Counted from the first letter of the stretch, positions 33,365 through 42,587 are shown. The stretch: 64,000 nucleotides of DNA from Pseudomonadota bacterium (GCA_023404095.1 JAEYDD010000004.1:4027-68026), one strand, 5' to 3'. Made by a program: numbers and translations. Notes: generated by a model from the letters alone, not told the origin.

Positions 33365-33640
33365 TCAGGCTGCGTCGTCCTGCTGGAGCCCGCCGCGCTT
33401 GGACGTGACGAAGGCTGCGAGCTTGGCGATGGAATCGAAGTTGGCCGGAAGGATCTCCGCATCGGCGACCGGAATTCCGAGATTGTCTTCGACGAAGGCG
33501 ACCAGTTCGAGGATGCCGGTCGAATCCACCACGTCGTTCTCGATCAGGGAATCGTCGTCGCCCGGTGTTCGGGACGTGTCGCCGAAAAGGAAGCTCTCGA
33601 CGATGAACGCTCGGATTTCTTCATTCAGGGTCGCCATCAT
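33365..33640 (-). CDS. Acyl carrier protein
   Basis: 91 residues. MMATLNEEIRAFIVESFLFG ... DDDSLIENDVVDSTGILELVAFVEDNLGIPVADAEILPANFDSIAKLAAFV. The conserved D-S-T-G-x-x-E-L places the phosphopantetheine attachment on the Ser of VVDSTG. Four-helix carrier fold, acidic. ATG overlaps the AsnB stop codon by four bases. It presumably carries the acyl or aminoacyl group activated by the next gene's ligase. Confidence 0.88.
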   Translation of the reverse strand: MMATLNEEIRAFIVESFLFGDTSRTPGDDDSLIENDVVDSTGILELVAFVEDNLGIPVADAEILPANFDSIAKLAAFVTSKRGGLQQDDAA

Positions 33641-35613
33641 GCGTCTCCATATTGGATTGTTCGTGACGGTTCGTGGTGTCCGGCCTGCCAGGCAGGCCGT
33701 TTCGTGAAGGCTTCGTGCCAGAGCTGCGTCGAGAGGATGCCGACGAAGGCGGTGTTGTCGCGGAAGCCATCGGCCCGCCGTCGGCATTTGGACAGCAGCT
33801 TTTCCGTAGCGAGCGGATTGAACAGACCCGTCTTCTCGACCGCCGCCCGGTTGAGCAGACGTCCGACATAGTCCGGCTCGGCGCCGGCGAAGAAGGAGGC
33901 GCTGTCCGGGGCGCGGTAGGGCTGCTTGACGCGCTTGTTGATCGACGACGGCAGCAGGCCGGCCGTCGCCCTGCGCAGGATACTCTTCTCCACGAACCCC
34001 TTGAGTTTCATGGCGGGCGGAATGCGGGCGGCAAGCTCCACGAGCCTGTGATCGAGGAACGGGAAGCGCCCCTCGACGCCATGCGCCATCGCCATGCGAT
34101 CGCCCTGGCTGGACAGGATGTAGTCCGGCAGCAGGAACTTGGTTTCCAGGTACTGCGCCTGGTGCAGCGGGTGCCAGCGGGCGAAATCCGCCGGTATGCG
34201 CGCCAGCACCTCCTCGGCCGCATCGTAGCCGGCAAGGTGTTCGCGAAGCGCTGCTGAGAAGAAGATTTTCGCCGCGCCCGTGCTGCGAAAACGCGGTCGG
34301 TGCGAAAACAGCGGATCGGCGGGGTCATCGTCATGCGCGCCGAAGTAGGCCGCAAGCGCATCCGGCGATTGCTGCTGCAAACCGGGCAGATAGGGATAGA
34401 GGCGACGGAACAGCTGCCAGCGCCGCTGCGAGCCGGGCTGTCGGGCGCAGAAGCGGCGGACCCTCGCTTCCTTGAAGATATCGTAGCCGGCAAAGACCTC
34501 GTCGGCGCCTTCACCGGTCAGGACCACCTTCATCGCCTCGTTGCGCACATGGCGGGAGAGGAGATAGAGCGGGGCGGGCGCCGTGCGGACCACCGGCTTT
34601 TCCGTATGCAGAACGACAGAGGGAAAGGCCTGGGCGATCTCGTCCGGTCCGCAGAAGATCGAGGAATGTTCGGTGCCGAGGGTGCGGACCATTTCGCGCT
34701 GGTAGGAACTCTCGTCGTGCTCCTGCGAACCGAAGGTGACCGAGAAGGTCCGCAGACCACTTTGTGCATAGGGCTTGGCGAGCGCGCAGGTGATGGAGGA
34801 ATCGAGGCCGCCGGAGAGATAGGCGCCGACCGGAACGTCCGCCCGCATGCGGATCGCCGTGGCATCGTCGAGCAGGGCCAGCACTTCGTCCGCGACATCG
34901 GCCTCCGCACGACCATCCTCGCGCTCCGCCGCGTCGGGGAAAGCGATATCCCAGTAGGGCCGCACCGTCATCCCGCCTTCGTCTGCGGTGAGAAGGTGGC
35001 CGGCCGGCAGTTCCGAAATGTCCTTGAAGATCGTCCGGGGCGGGACGGGGGCCCAGAAGGTGAAGACCTGATCCAGAGCGAAGGGGTCCATTTCAGCGCT
35101 AACCCCCGGAACGCCGAGCAGCGCCTTCACCTCCGAGGCAAAGAAGAGCGTATTTTCGCGGCGGGTATAGAAGAGCGGGCGGACGCCCATCCGGTCTCGC
35201 GCGATCAGCAGCCGGCGGCGCGATCCATCCCAGAGGGCAAAGGCAAAATCGCCGTTCAGGTGGTCGACGCATTCGTCGCCCCTGTCGGCATAGAGGTGCA
35301 GGATGACCTCGGTATCCGAGGCGGTCCGGAAGCGATGGCCTCTCGCCTCCAGCATGTCCCGCAACTCGACATAGTTGAAGATTTCGCCGTTGAAACAGAC
35401 GACGAGCGATCCTTCACCATTCGCCATGGGTTGATGACCGTCGGCAAGACCGACGATGGAGAGCCGCCGGTGGGCGAGGCCGATGCCGTCGCCAATATAG
35501 AGCCCGGCATCGTCAGGCCCCCGGTGCTGGACGGACTCGGCCATGCGATGCAGGAGATGCCTCGCCTTTTGGGTCGGCACTCGATCGCCGAAATATCCGA
35601 TCACTCCGCACAT
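33637..35613 (-). CDS. asnB: Asparagine synthase (glutamine-hydrolysing) family amidotransferase
   Basis: 658 residues starting MCGVIGYFGD, with Cys2 as the N-terminal nucleophile of class II glutaminases. It is followed by HRGPDDAGLYIGDGIGLAHRRLSI, CFNGEIFNYVELR and the synthase PP-loop GAYLSGGLDSSITCALAKP in the second half, ending in DRMAMAHGVEGRFPFLDHRLVELA. Fits AsnB-type amidotransferases, common in exopolysaccharide and natural-product clusters, which amidate a carboxyl group. As the first gene of the minus-strand operon, with ACP and ligase downstream, it probably acts on the carrier-bound or sugar-bound acid rather than making bulk asparagine. Confidence 0.88.
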   Translation of the reverse strand: MCGVIGYFGDRVPTQKARHLLHRMAESVQHRGPDDAGLYIGDGIGLAHRRLSIVGLADGHQPMANGEGSLVVCFNGEIFNYVELRDMLEARGHRFRTASDTEVILHLYADRGDECVDHLNGDFAFALWDGSRRRLLIARDRMGVRPLFYTRRENTLFFASEVKALLGVPGVSAEMDPFALDQVFTFWAPVPPRTIFKDISELPAGHLLTADEGGMTVRPYWDIAFPDAAEREDGRAEADVADEVLALLDDATAIRMRADVPVGAYLSGGLDSSITCALAKPYAQSGLRTFSVTFGSQEHDESSYQREMVRTLGTEHSSIFCGPDEIAQAFPSVVLHTEKPVVRTAPAPLYLLSRHVRNEAMKVVLTGEGADEVFAGYDIFKEARVRRFCARQPGSQRRWQLFRRLYPYLPGLQQQSPDALAAYFGAHDDDPADPLFSHRPRFRSTGAAKIFFSAALREHLAGYDAAEEVLARIPADFARWHPLHQAQYLETKFLLPDYILSSQGDRMAMAHGVEGRFPFLDHRLVELAARIPPAMKLKGFVEKSILRRATAGLLPSSINKRVKQPYRAPDSASFFAGAEPDYVGRLLNRAAVEKTGLFNPLATEKLLSKCRRRADGFRDNTAFVGILSTQLWHEAFTKRPAWQAGHHEPSRTIQYGDA

Positions 35614-35947
35614 AGCGGTCCCTTCGTGCTGCTTGCTTCGCGATGCTCGGTTTTCCCGGCGCGTGTTCTGGGCACGATGTTCTGGATACAGGTGCCCCCG
35701 CACCTGGCGTCCCTCACGTCTGGCGTTGGAGTGTTGTCGATGCCACCTGTCCGAGGCAACGGCGCAAACGGGCTACCCACTGAGAGCGATGCCGTTCCGT
35801 ACGGGTTAACCCTGATGCCCCGGCGCGGCCGTCTTTACGCTGGTGTTGCCCAGTATGAACATCGGGGTGGCGCCGGATGCCTGTCTCAGATGGTGGGGGG
35901 AAACCGGCAAGCCCCGCCGCCAGAAGCTGGCACCAGGAGGATTGCAC
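35614..35947. promoter_or_regulatory. Divergent promoter region of the AsnB operon and the methyltransferase
   Basis: 334 bases between two divergent starts (35613 minus, 35948 plus). No gene; no clean palindrome recognised. A CAGGAGGA sits 8 bases before the methyltransferase start. Confidence 0.45.
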
Positions 35948-36676
35948 ATGTCGTCACATCACACGATCGATACCGGGCCGGCAGGCGCGGGTGCTGGCGC
36001 CGGAGTTCCGCTCGGCGCCATCGACGCCGGTTCCGGGCTGATCCGGTTCATGGGGATGGATTTCGAACTCGGGCCGAACGTGCTGGCGCCACGCAAGGAG
36101 ACTGAGCTTCTGGGCAATGTCTGCGTGGAGCATCTCGCGCACGGGGTAGCCGAACCTGTCGTGATCGACATGTGCTGCGGCAGCGGCAATCTTGGCATCG
36201 CCATTGCTAGCAACATCGAAGGAGCGCGGGTCTACGCCTGCGATCTGACGCCGGAAACGGTGGAGGTCGCGCGCCGCAACGTCGCGCGCTTCTCTCTGGA
36301 GGAGCGTGTCACGGTCGTGCAGGGCGATCTGTTCGAGAACATCCGGCACCAGGGCCTTGAAGGCATGGTGGACATGGTCGTATGCAATCCACCCTATATT
36401 TCCAGCGGCCGTTTGACCGCCGATCGCGCCCACCTTCTGGAGAACGAGCCGCGGGAGGCGTTTGACGGCGGCCCCTATGGCATCGCCATCCACCAGCGGC
36501 TGATCTACGACGCGCTCGATTTTCTGCGGCCCGGTGGGGCGCTGGCCTTCGAATTTGGTGAAGGGCAGGAGCGCCAGACCCTGGCACTGGTCACGCGGAC
36601 CACCGGCTACTCCAGTGCCCGGTTCGTCTTCGATGCCTCGGGCATCCCTCGCGCCGCGCTCTGCGTGAAGCGCTGA
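35948..36676 (+). CDS. HemK/PrmC-like SAM-dependent methyltransferase
   Basis: 242 residues from ATG 35948. The SAM motif DMCCGSGNLGIAIA, acidic ACDLTPETVEVARRN and the NPPYIS motif (CNPPYISSGRL) are those of N5-glutamine methyltransferases (PrmC/HemK), here in a short form without the long N-terminal helical domain. The substrate is uncertain; related stand-alone enzymes occur in natural-product clusters. It is oppositely oriented to the AsnB operon and ends just before the hairpin at 36721. Confidence 0.75.
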   Translation: MSSHHTIDTGPAGAGAGAGVPLGAIDAGSGLIRFMGMDFELGPNVLAPRKETELLGNVCVEHLAHGVAEPVVIDMCCGSGNLGIAIASNIEGARVYACDLTPETVEVARRNVARFSLEERVTVVQGDLFENIRHQGLEGMVDMVVCNPPYISSGRLTADRAHLLENEPREAFDGGPYGIAIHQRLIYDALDFLRPGGALAFEFGEGQERQTLALVTRTTGYSSARFVFDASGIPRAALCVKR

Positions 36677-36720
36677 GCGGACAGGGCGTCACAACGGCAG
36701 CGATTGCCCTCTTCCGTACA

Positions 36721-36760
36721 CCCATGATCGATGAACAGGTTTCAATTCATCGATCATGGG
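36721..36760. terminator. 15-bp perfect stem-loop between convergent genes
   Basis: CCCATGATCGATGAA (36721-36735) and TTCATCGATCATGGG (36746-36760) are exact complements with a 10-base loop. The right arm overlaps the last codons and TGA of the minus-strand regulator (stop at 36747-36749). It likely terminates transcripts from both sides. Confidence 0.65.
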
Positions 36761-37529
36761 GTTTATCGCGGGTCCACGGTTCCGATTGCTTTGCCGCCAG
36801 TGCCCAGATCGCGGCTTGTGTGCGGTTCTTCACGGCAATCCTGCGCAGGATGGCCTTGATATGCACCTTTACGGTGCCTTCGCTAATGTCGAGATTGCGC
36901 GCGATCTCCTTGTTGGAAGCGCCCGCAGTTACAAGCTTCAGGATCGCCTTCTGGCGGGGAGACAGGCCGCCGCGGCCATCGGCGAGCGATGGCAGCGGCG
37001 CGTGCGCGTCTTGCGACGCAGCGCCGAGATCGGTCTGCAGTGCGAAATCGTCCAGTGCGGTTGCAACGGGGGCATCTGCTGCCGGAGGCGGCGATGCGGC
37101 TTCCACCCTCGCGTCCGCTTCGGGGGCGATGTTCCTGCTGCTGGTCGCGCTGCCCGAGACCACCGAGCATTCGTCCGCAATGAGCTGCAGGGCCTTGATG
37201 AAGTTGTCCGCCGACAGGCCCTTGTGCAGGTATCCCTTGGCCCCGAGCGTGACGGCCGCATCGGCGGCCTCGGGATCGTAGCTGTCCGCGAGAACGACGA
37301 TCCTGGCACGTGGATTGACATCCAGAATGGCCGCTATGGCATCGGATGCCGTCGCGTCTTCGAGTGTACCCACGATGAACAAAAGGGATGTGCCGGCATC
37401 CGGCAACTTGCCGATATCGGCTAGCGTCTCTCCGACGCCGATGACTTCGAACGCAAACGAATCGAGCAGGATGCGTGTTCCCTCTCGAAATAATCGGCAT
37501 GTCTCAAGCATATAAATGTGATGCGTCAT
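36747..37529 (-). CDS. LuxR-family regulator with a degenerate receiver domain
   Basis: 260 residues from ATG 37529. The C-terminal LuxR helix-turn-helix is clear: LSPRQKAILKLVTAGASNKEIARNLDISEGTVKVHIKAILRRIAVKNRTQAAIWAL. The N-terminal half resembles a response-regulator receiver (MLETCRLFREGTRILLDSF ... IVVLADSYDPEAADAAVTLGAKGYLHKGLSADNFIKALQLI, with the conserved Lys in the KG turn). At the phospho-acceptor position, however, I read LLFIVGTLED instead of D-L-x-L, so the usual Asp seems absent. A Pro/Ala-rich linker of about 65 residues separates the domains. Its gene faces away from the exopolysaccharide operon and could control it. Confidence 0.82.
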   Translation of the reverse strand: MTHHIYMLETCRLFREGTRILLDSFAFEVIGVGETLADIGKLPDAGTSLLFIVGTLEDATASDAIAAILDVNPRARIVVLADSYDPEAADAAVTLGAKGYLHKGLSADNFIKALQLIADECSVVSGSATSSRNIAPEADARVEAASPPPAADAPVATALDDFALQTDLGAASQDAHAPLPSLADGRGGLSPRQKAILKLVTAGASNKEIARNLDISEGTVKVHIKAILRRIAVKNRTQAAIWALAAKQSEPWTRDKPHDR

Positions 37530-38092
37530 GCGTCTCTCCAAGGTCATCACGTATGGCGCGATATTCGCTCGCCTGAATTCTCCCGAAGTCAAACGCAGAA
37601 CGATATAGTTAACGAGAGAAGTTAAGAGGCGTAGAAGTTATACATAATCAAAAATATACTCAATAACAAACTTTATAGATACCTAATGTGGGTGTTTCTA
37701 TTTGTCTGTAGAAAAATATTTATAGCATGCGCACATTTTGGCATCAATTGTTTTTTCCTAATGTATCGCGGAGAGCCATGCTCCCCAAATTTTGACCGAA
37801 GCTATACCTAAGTTTGAATTGGTTTCGCCGCGGTCGAATGTCGCCTGATGAATTCGGCGTAACACGTTCTGGCAGTCCATACCAATTTGGCCGAGGTTTC
37901 CTGCCCGTTTCGCAATCCGCAGTGCTCGAACTGGTTATGGCCCGAAATAAGTGTATATCTCCCGCTCCCCTCTCAAGGGGTAGCCCTTCTGTTTCCTTGC
38001 AAAGCGACAGGCGCGAGTGGTGTCCTTGGTGCGCTCGAAAGCGGAGACGCATCTCCGCAGTACCGCTTGAAAAACAAGAAGGGGAGGGTGCT
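37530..38092. promoter_or_regulatory. AT-rich intergenic region upstream of the exopolysaccharide operon
   Basis: 560 bases, much of them AT-rich (37600-37780), between the divergent regulator and the exoY-like gene. CCTAATGT occurs twice, at about 37683 and 37757, and may be a protein-binding repeat. Contains the promoters of both genes. No gene seen. Confidence 0.45.
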
Positions 38093-38767
38093 TTGAACGA
38101 GCTGCGAAAATTCGCCTATGCGATGCCGGCATGGCGAAATGCCGGTTTCCTAGAGACTGCGGGCCAGGCCTTCAAGCGCACGCTCGATGTGGCCGTCGCC
38201 GGAATACTGATGGTCTTGCTTGCCCCGCTCTTCGTCCTGATCGCCATGCTTGTAGCGCTCGACGGCGGCCCTGTGCTGTTCAGGCATACAAGGATCGGAA
38301 AGCAGACCAAACCGTTCGGCTGCCTGAAGTTCAGGACCATGATCGTGGGGGCGGAAGAATGCCTCCAGGAGTATCTCTTCCATCATCCACACGCTCGTTT
38401 CGAGTGGAAGGAGCGCCAGAAGCTCGGCTTCGATCCGCGCATCACGCCGATCGGCAGATTCCTGCGCTCGACCAGCCTCGACGAAATACCGCAGATCTTC
38501 AACGTGCTGCGGGGCGAAATGAGCCTGGTCGGGCCGCGGCCGGTGACCAAGGCGGAATTGGCGCACTACAAGCAGCACGTCGGCGAATATGCGAGCGTCC
38601 TGCCCGGGATTACCGGCCTGTGGCAGGTCAGCGGGCGTAACGATGTCAGCTATGACCGCCGCGTGGAATATGACCGCGAATATGTGAAGAAGCGCTCGAT
38701 CCTGCTGGACCTGAAGATCCTTCTCAGGACGCCGGGCGTGGTCTGGTCTCGCAGGGGTGCTGAGTGA
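38093..38767 (+). CDS. ExoY-like sugar (galactose-type) transferase, first step of the exopolysaccharide
   Basis: 224 residues from TTG 38093 after GGGGAGGG. One membrane helix (TLDVAVAGILMVLLAPLFVLIAMLVA), then the bacterial sugar transferase (PF02397) signature: LKFRTMIVGAEECLQEYL, DPRITPIGRFLRSTSLDEIPQIFNVLRGEMSLVGPRPVTKAEL, PGITGLWQVSGRNDVSYDRRVEYDREYV. It links a sugar phosphate to undecaprenyl phosphate at the inner membrane, starting the repeat unit. Closest in look to ExoY of Sinorhizobium succinoglycan. First gene of a seven-gene operon. Confidence 0.88.
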   Translation: MNELRKFAYAMPAWRNAGFLETAGQAFKRTLDVAVAGILMVLLAPLFVLIAMLVALDGGPVLFRHTRIGKQTKPFGCLKFRTMIVGAEECLQEYLFHHPHARFEWKERQKLGFDPRITPIGRFLRSTSLDEIPQIFNVLRGEMSLVGPRPVTKAELAHYKQHVGEYASVLPGITGLWQVSGRNDVSYDRRVEYDREYVKKRSILLDLKILLRTPGVVWSRRGAE

Positions 38768-38771
38768 GCTC

Positions 38772-39680
38772 ATGCACAGGAACCTTCCCGCGCAGCCGGA
38801 GGATGAGGGCGGATGCGCCTCCGGCAGACACCATGCCAAAAGCACCGCGATGGTCACCGCGGCGGTCTCCGTCCTGATCGCCACCTATGTGAAGGAAAAG
38901 GCGGCCAACCTGGCCGCCTGCCTGGACAGCCTTCAGGCGCAAACGCTGCCGCCCGCGCAGATCGTCCTCGTCGTGGACGGCCCGATCGGGGCGGACCAGG
39001 AACGGGTGATCGAAGGTTTTGCCGCGATCCGAAGCGACTGGGAATTCCGCGTCGTGCGGCTTTCGAAGAACGGCGGACTGGCCGCCGCGCTGAACGCGGG
39101 CCTCACGGCCTGCACGATGCCGGTGATCATGCGCATGGACAGCGACGACATCTGTCTGCCCGATCGCATCGAGATCGAGTATCGCTACCTCGACGCGCAT
39201 CCGGAGGTGCATATCGTTGCCGCCTGGGCCGAGGAGTTCGATGACGAGAGCCCGGCGGTGCGGCTACGGATCGCGCCCACCGTGCACGATGCGATCATCA
39301 AGGCGCTGCGGTGGCGCAATGTCATCGTGCACCAGTCGGTCGCCGTCCGGGCCGATCTGCTGCGCTCCGTCGGGGGCTACAGTTCGCGCTTCGGGCTGCT
39401 CGAAGACTATGACCTCTGGATCCGGCTGGCGCTTGCGGGCGCGCAATTCCACATCATTCCGAAGGTGCTGGTCCGTGCACGCGCCGGCGCCGGGCTGAAC
39501 GAGCGGCGAGGCGGTTTCCGCTATCTGGTCAACGACGTCCGCTTCCGCACGCATGTCTTCAGGGCTGGCTTCCTGACGCTGCGCGAGTTCCTGATGGTGA
39601 CGACGCTCTATTCCGGCTTCCGGCTTATTTCGGGGCCGATGCGTAGCAGGCTTTATTCACTCGTACGAAGCAAACCGTGA
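38772..39680 (+). CDS. Family 2 glycosyltransferase
   Basis: 302 residues from ATG 38772; a GTG at 38757 would overlap the previous gene by 11 bases. GT-A fold: VSVLIATYVKEKAANLAACLDSLQAQTLPPAQIVLVVDGPIG, FAAIRSDWEFRVVRLSKNGGLAAALNAGL and the metal-binding IMRMDSDDICLPDRIE (DxD). LLEDYDLWIRLALAGAQ carries the putative catalytic E-D box. It adds a sugar to the lipid-linked repeat unit on the cytosolic face. Second gene of the operon. Confidence 0.87.
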   Translation: MHRNLPAQPEDEGGCASGRHHAKSTAMVTAAVSVLIATYVKEKAANLAACLDSLQAQTLPPAQIVLVVDGPIGADQERVIEGFAAIRSDWEFRVVRLSKNGGLAAALNAGLTACTMPVIMRMDSDDICLPDRIEIEYRYLDAHPEVHIVAAWAEEFDDESPAVRLRIAPTVHDAIIKALRWRNVIVHQSVAVRADLLRSVGGYSSRFGLLEDYDLWIRLALAGAQFHIIPKVLVRARAGAGLNERRGGFRYLVNDVRFRTHVFRAGFLTLREFLMVTTLYSGFRLISGPMRSRLYSLVRSKP

Positions 39681-39690
39681 GGGTAATGCC

Positions 39691-41157
39691 ATGGAAAGGC
39701 GAACCCGAAAATCCGCAAGCCAGCCTGCTCCCTCAAACGGCACGGAGCCTCTGCCGGAACTGTCCGCGCCGATGCTTCTGGCGCCCGAGCCTCAGGCGGA
39801 TGAGCCCGTCGAGCCGGGGCCGCGCTATTCAGTCCGGCGGTTCTTCGACGGGGCTGCTTCGGTGCTGGTCATGGCCGCGGTCGCCTGGCCCTTCCTGCCG
39901 CCGGTTTTTGAGTCGACCGCCACGCTGGTGCTGAGGCCGACGGACATGGAGGGGCAGGCAAACTATCCGCAGGCCGTCCGGCAGCCGCTGGACGAAAGCT
40001 TCATCCTATCGGAGCTCGACGTCTTCCGCTCGGAGGCCATTTCGGATGCGGTCGTCAACACCCATCGCCTGGCCTTTGATGATGAGTTCATGTCCAAGCC
40101 CGGCGTTGCGACAAAGGTCGCAGGGTTCGTTTCCGGCCTGTTCGGAAACCTGGTCACCGAGAGCATCGCCCGGGAAGACCCGAAGATGCGGCCGGTCGAT
40201 ACCGACCGTTCGGGCGGCGAGGTCGCCCTGATAGGTGTGAAGGAAAAGCTTCTGGACAAGATGGTGCTTCGCCGCGACCGGCAGTCCTACACCGTTCGGG
40301 TCGGCTTCCGCTCGAACGATCCGGACAAGGCCGCCGCGATGACGAACACGCTCGTGCGTGCCTTCCTGGCCTCACAGGTGGAGCGCAAGGCGCAGAATGC
40401 TGACGCGATGAAGGCGCTGCTGAACGATCGCATCGACGAGGCGCAGCATGAGGCCGACCAGTCCTCGGCGGCGGTCGAGCAATTCATGATCAGTTCGGGT
40501 CTGATCGATCAGGGTGAGCAGATCGCGCTGGAAGCGCAGTTGCGTGCCCTGAGCGACGAGCTTGCCACAGCACAAGCCCGCCTCATCGATGCCCAGACGC
40601 GGGCGGATTCGCTGGCGCGGATGCAGGCCAACAACACGCTGGACAGTGCGCCGGAGGTGCTCGCATCTCCCACGATCCAGCGGCTCAACCAGAGCCTGAC
40701 CGAGAGCATGTCGCGGCTCGCGGTGATGTCGACGGAATCCCGCAGCATTCTCAAGCAGGCTGCCGACGAGCGCGATCGCATCGTTCGGAGCGCGCGCGTG
40801 GAGGCCGACAACTGGGTCGAAAGGGAGAGCCGCCTTATCAGCGAGGTCGCGCGGATCCGGCGTGTCATGGTCGAACGGGAGAAGGCGACGTTCCAACTGG
40901 CACAGCTTCGGCGCCAGGCCAGCATCGATGCGGAATTGCTCAACGACGCCCATACGCGTGCGGCCGCCCGGGCCATGGCCACGGGTGCGCTCAAGCCGGA
41001 TGCCGAGGTCATCTCTCAGCCGATTGCGCCCGACAAGGCAGTATTTCCGAATGTGATCCTTTATGGCATCGGGTCGATAGGGTTGGCCGGACTGGCCGGT
41101 GCCGCCATGAACGCATCGGCGATCCGGCGTGATCTGAACAGGCTGATGAAATCATGA
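39691..41157 (+). CDS. Wzz/GumC-type polysaccharide chain-length (co-polymerase) protein
   Basis: 488 residues. A cytosolic N-terminal tail is followed by a membrane segment at about 50-70 (GAASVLVMAAVAWPFLPPVF), then a periplasmic region starting with the Wzz-like strand FESTATLVLRP, with long coiled coils at about 220-430. A second membrane segment is near the C-terminus (VILYGIGSIGLAGLAGAAM). No Walker A, so it is the kinase-less type. It sets chain length and links polymerase to export. It overlaps the next gene by four bases (ATGA). Confidence 0.8.
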   Translation: MERRTRKSASQPAPSNGTEPLPELSAPMLLAPEPQADEPVEPGPRYSVRRFFDGAASVLVMAAVAWPFLPPVFESTATLVLRPTDMEGQANYPQAVRQPLDESFILSELDVFRSEAISDAVVNTHRLAFDDEFMSKPGVATKVAGFVSGLFGNLVTESIAREDPKMRPVDTDRSGGEVALIGVKEKLLDKMVLRRDRQSYTVRVGFRSNDPDKAAAMTNTLVRAFLASQVERKAQNADAMKALLNDRIDEAQHEADQSSAAVEQFMISSGLIDQGEQIALEAQLRALSDELATAQARLIDAQTRADSLARMQANNTLDSAPEVLASPTIQRLNQSLTESMSRLAVMSTESRSILKQAADERDRIVRSARVEADNWVERESRLISEVARIRRVMVEREKATFQLAQLRRQASIDAELLNDAHTRAAARAMATGALKPDAEVISQPIAPDKAVFPNVILYGIGSIGLAGLAGAAMNASAIRRDLNRLMKS

Positions 41158-42587
41158 ACGCAACCGGATACGGCGGCCGAATGGAGCGCATTGTCCCCGA
41201 CATCGCGTTTGGCGCGCTGCTGGTTTTCAGCGTCTTTCCGGTGTTCATTCTGGCGCAGCTTTCGGCAAATCAGTCGATCGCGGCTGTGCTTCCCTTTGCC
41301 CTCGGTGCGGTCGCTTTCGGTGCGGTCGCGTTGGTCGCAGCCGCAGCCGGACGGAAATGGGCGATTACCCTGCTCTTCGTCTTCGCCTTCATCGGATTGA
41401 GCTTCGGCATGCGGATGGATGGTTATGCCCGCACAGGCGGCATGGACTGGCAGAACATGACGAAACTGGTCGCCTGGATGCTGGTCTTCCTGATCTTCCC
41501 GTTTCACGTTCGCCGGCTGGTACCGTTCCTCCGGGAAAAGACCATCGTACTTGCACTGATTTATGGCGGTGTGGCTTTTGCTTCCTCCGCGTGGTCGCTG
41601 ATCCCCGTCTATACCGCTGCCAATTCGCTCGGGCTGATCTCCTACCTCATCCTGGCATGCATCGTCGTCTCAGTCCTGGGTGCGGAGGCGACGATGCGCC
41701 TGCTGACGCTAACCCTGCTCGTCTTCCTGACGATCGGGCTGATATCGGGCGTCGCACTGCCGGACATTGCATGGCTGCCGCCTTCGGCAGAAGAAAGCGT
41801 CTACCGTCTGCGTGGTTTCTCCGGACATCCCAACGTGTTGGGCGCGCAGGCTGCCCTGCTGGTCACGTTCGCTGTCGTGCTTAGACGACGCCGGCGTCTG
41901 CCGGCCATGCTGTTTCTGCCTGCACTATTGGTGGGGTTTGCTGCGATCATAGCCGCCGACAGCCGCACGATGCTCGCGGCGACGATCGTCGTATGGTCCG
42001 CGATATCGCTGCGTGAGCGAAAGCTGCTAGGCCCGATGGCGGCCCTCGCCGGTGCCGGTCTCATTTTCGCGGTAGCACTGATCGCGGTCGGCGAGTTTCC
42101 GGACCTAACGTTTCTCCTGGGGCCGCTGGCGCGTACCGGATCCATCAGCGAGGTCGTGACGCTGACCGGTCGAACCGAGCTGTGGATCGTATCCGGGGAA
42201 CTGATCGCGCAAAAGCCGGTTCTCGGCTGGGGATTCGGGGGGACCGAGGCGCTTTTGATCGAAAGCGTGGGGCGCACTTTTCAGGGGGCGCCGGTCAATG
42301 CCCATAACATGTATATCCAGGCGATCTTCAATCTCGGCTTTCTGGGTGCACTGCCCATCTTCGCCCTTCTCGGCATTCTGGTGACGCGGATGTGGACGAG
42401 GCCGGACTCCATCCGCGATCAGCCCGTTCTGCTGATGATGGTCATGGGAGTGACCGAGGTCAGCATCCTCGCCTTGCCGGTCCTTCTGACGTTCACCTTC
42501 TTCCTTGTTCTCGCTCGCGAGGCGCAGCCCGACGTTGCCGGCGGCCCGCTTGCGCCGTCGAGGCCGAAAACGATGAGGACTGCCTGA
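41154..42587 (+). CDS. O-antigen ligase/polymerase (Wzy/ExoQ-like) membrane protein
   Basis: 477 residues with about ten to twelve predicted membrane helices (for example FGALLVFSVFPVFILAQL, LICYL-like ISYLILACIVVSVLG, LLMMVMGVTEVSILALPVLLTFTF). It has the periplasmic loop pattern GRTELWIVSGELIAQKPVLGWGFGGTEAL ... NAHNMYIQAIFNLGFLGAL of the O-antigen ligase family (PF04932): the R-x-x-L/W ... G-x-G ... H-N sequence. It probably joins repeat units into the exopolysaccharide. In the operon between Wzz and a glycosyltransferase. Confidence 0.82.
   Translation: MNATGYGGRMERIVPDIAFGALLVFSVFPVFILAQLSANQSIAAVLPFALGAVAFGAVALVAAAAGRKWAITLLFVFAFIGLSFGMRMDGYARTGGMDWQNMTKLVAWMLVFLIFPFHVRRLVPFLREKTIVLALIYGGVAFASSAWSLIPVYTAANSLGLISYLILACIVVSVLGAEATMRLLTLTLLVFLTIGLISGVALPDIAWLPPSAEESVYRLRGFSGHPNVLGAQAALLVTFAVVLRRRRRLPAMLFLPALLVGFAAIIAADSRTMLAATIVVWSAISLRERKLLGPMAALAGAGLIFAVALIAVGEFPDLTFLLGPLARTGSISEVVTLTGRTELWIVSGELIAQKPVLGWGFGGTEALLIESVGRTFQGAPVNAHNMYIQAIFNLGFLGALPIFALLGILVTRMWTRPDSIRDQPVLLMMVMGVTEVSILALPVLLTFTFFLVLAREAQPDVAGGPLAPSRPKTMRTA

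Noticed and set aside
34300..36105. Open frame of about 600 codons on the plus strand opposite AsnB
   Set aside because: Antisense to a clear asparagine synthase, with no domain of its own and no ribosome binding site.
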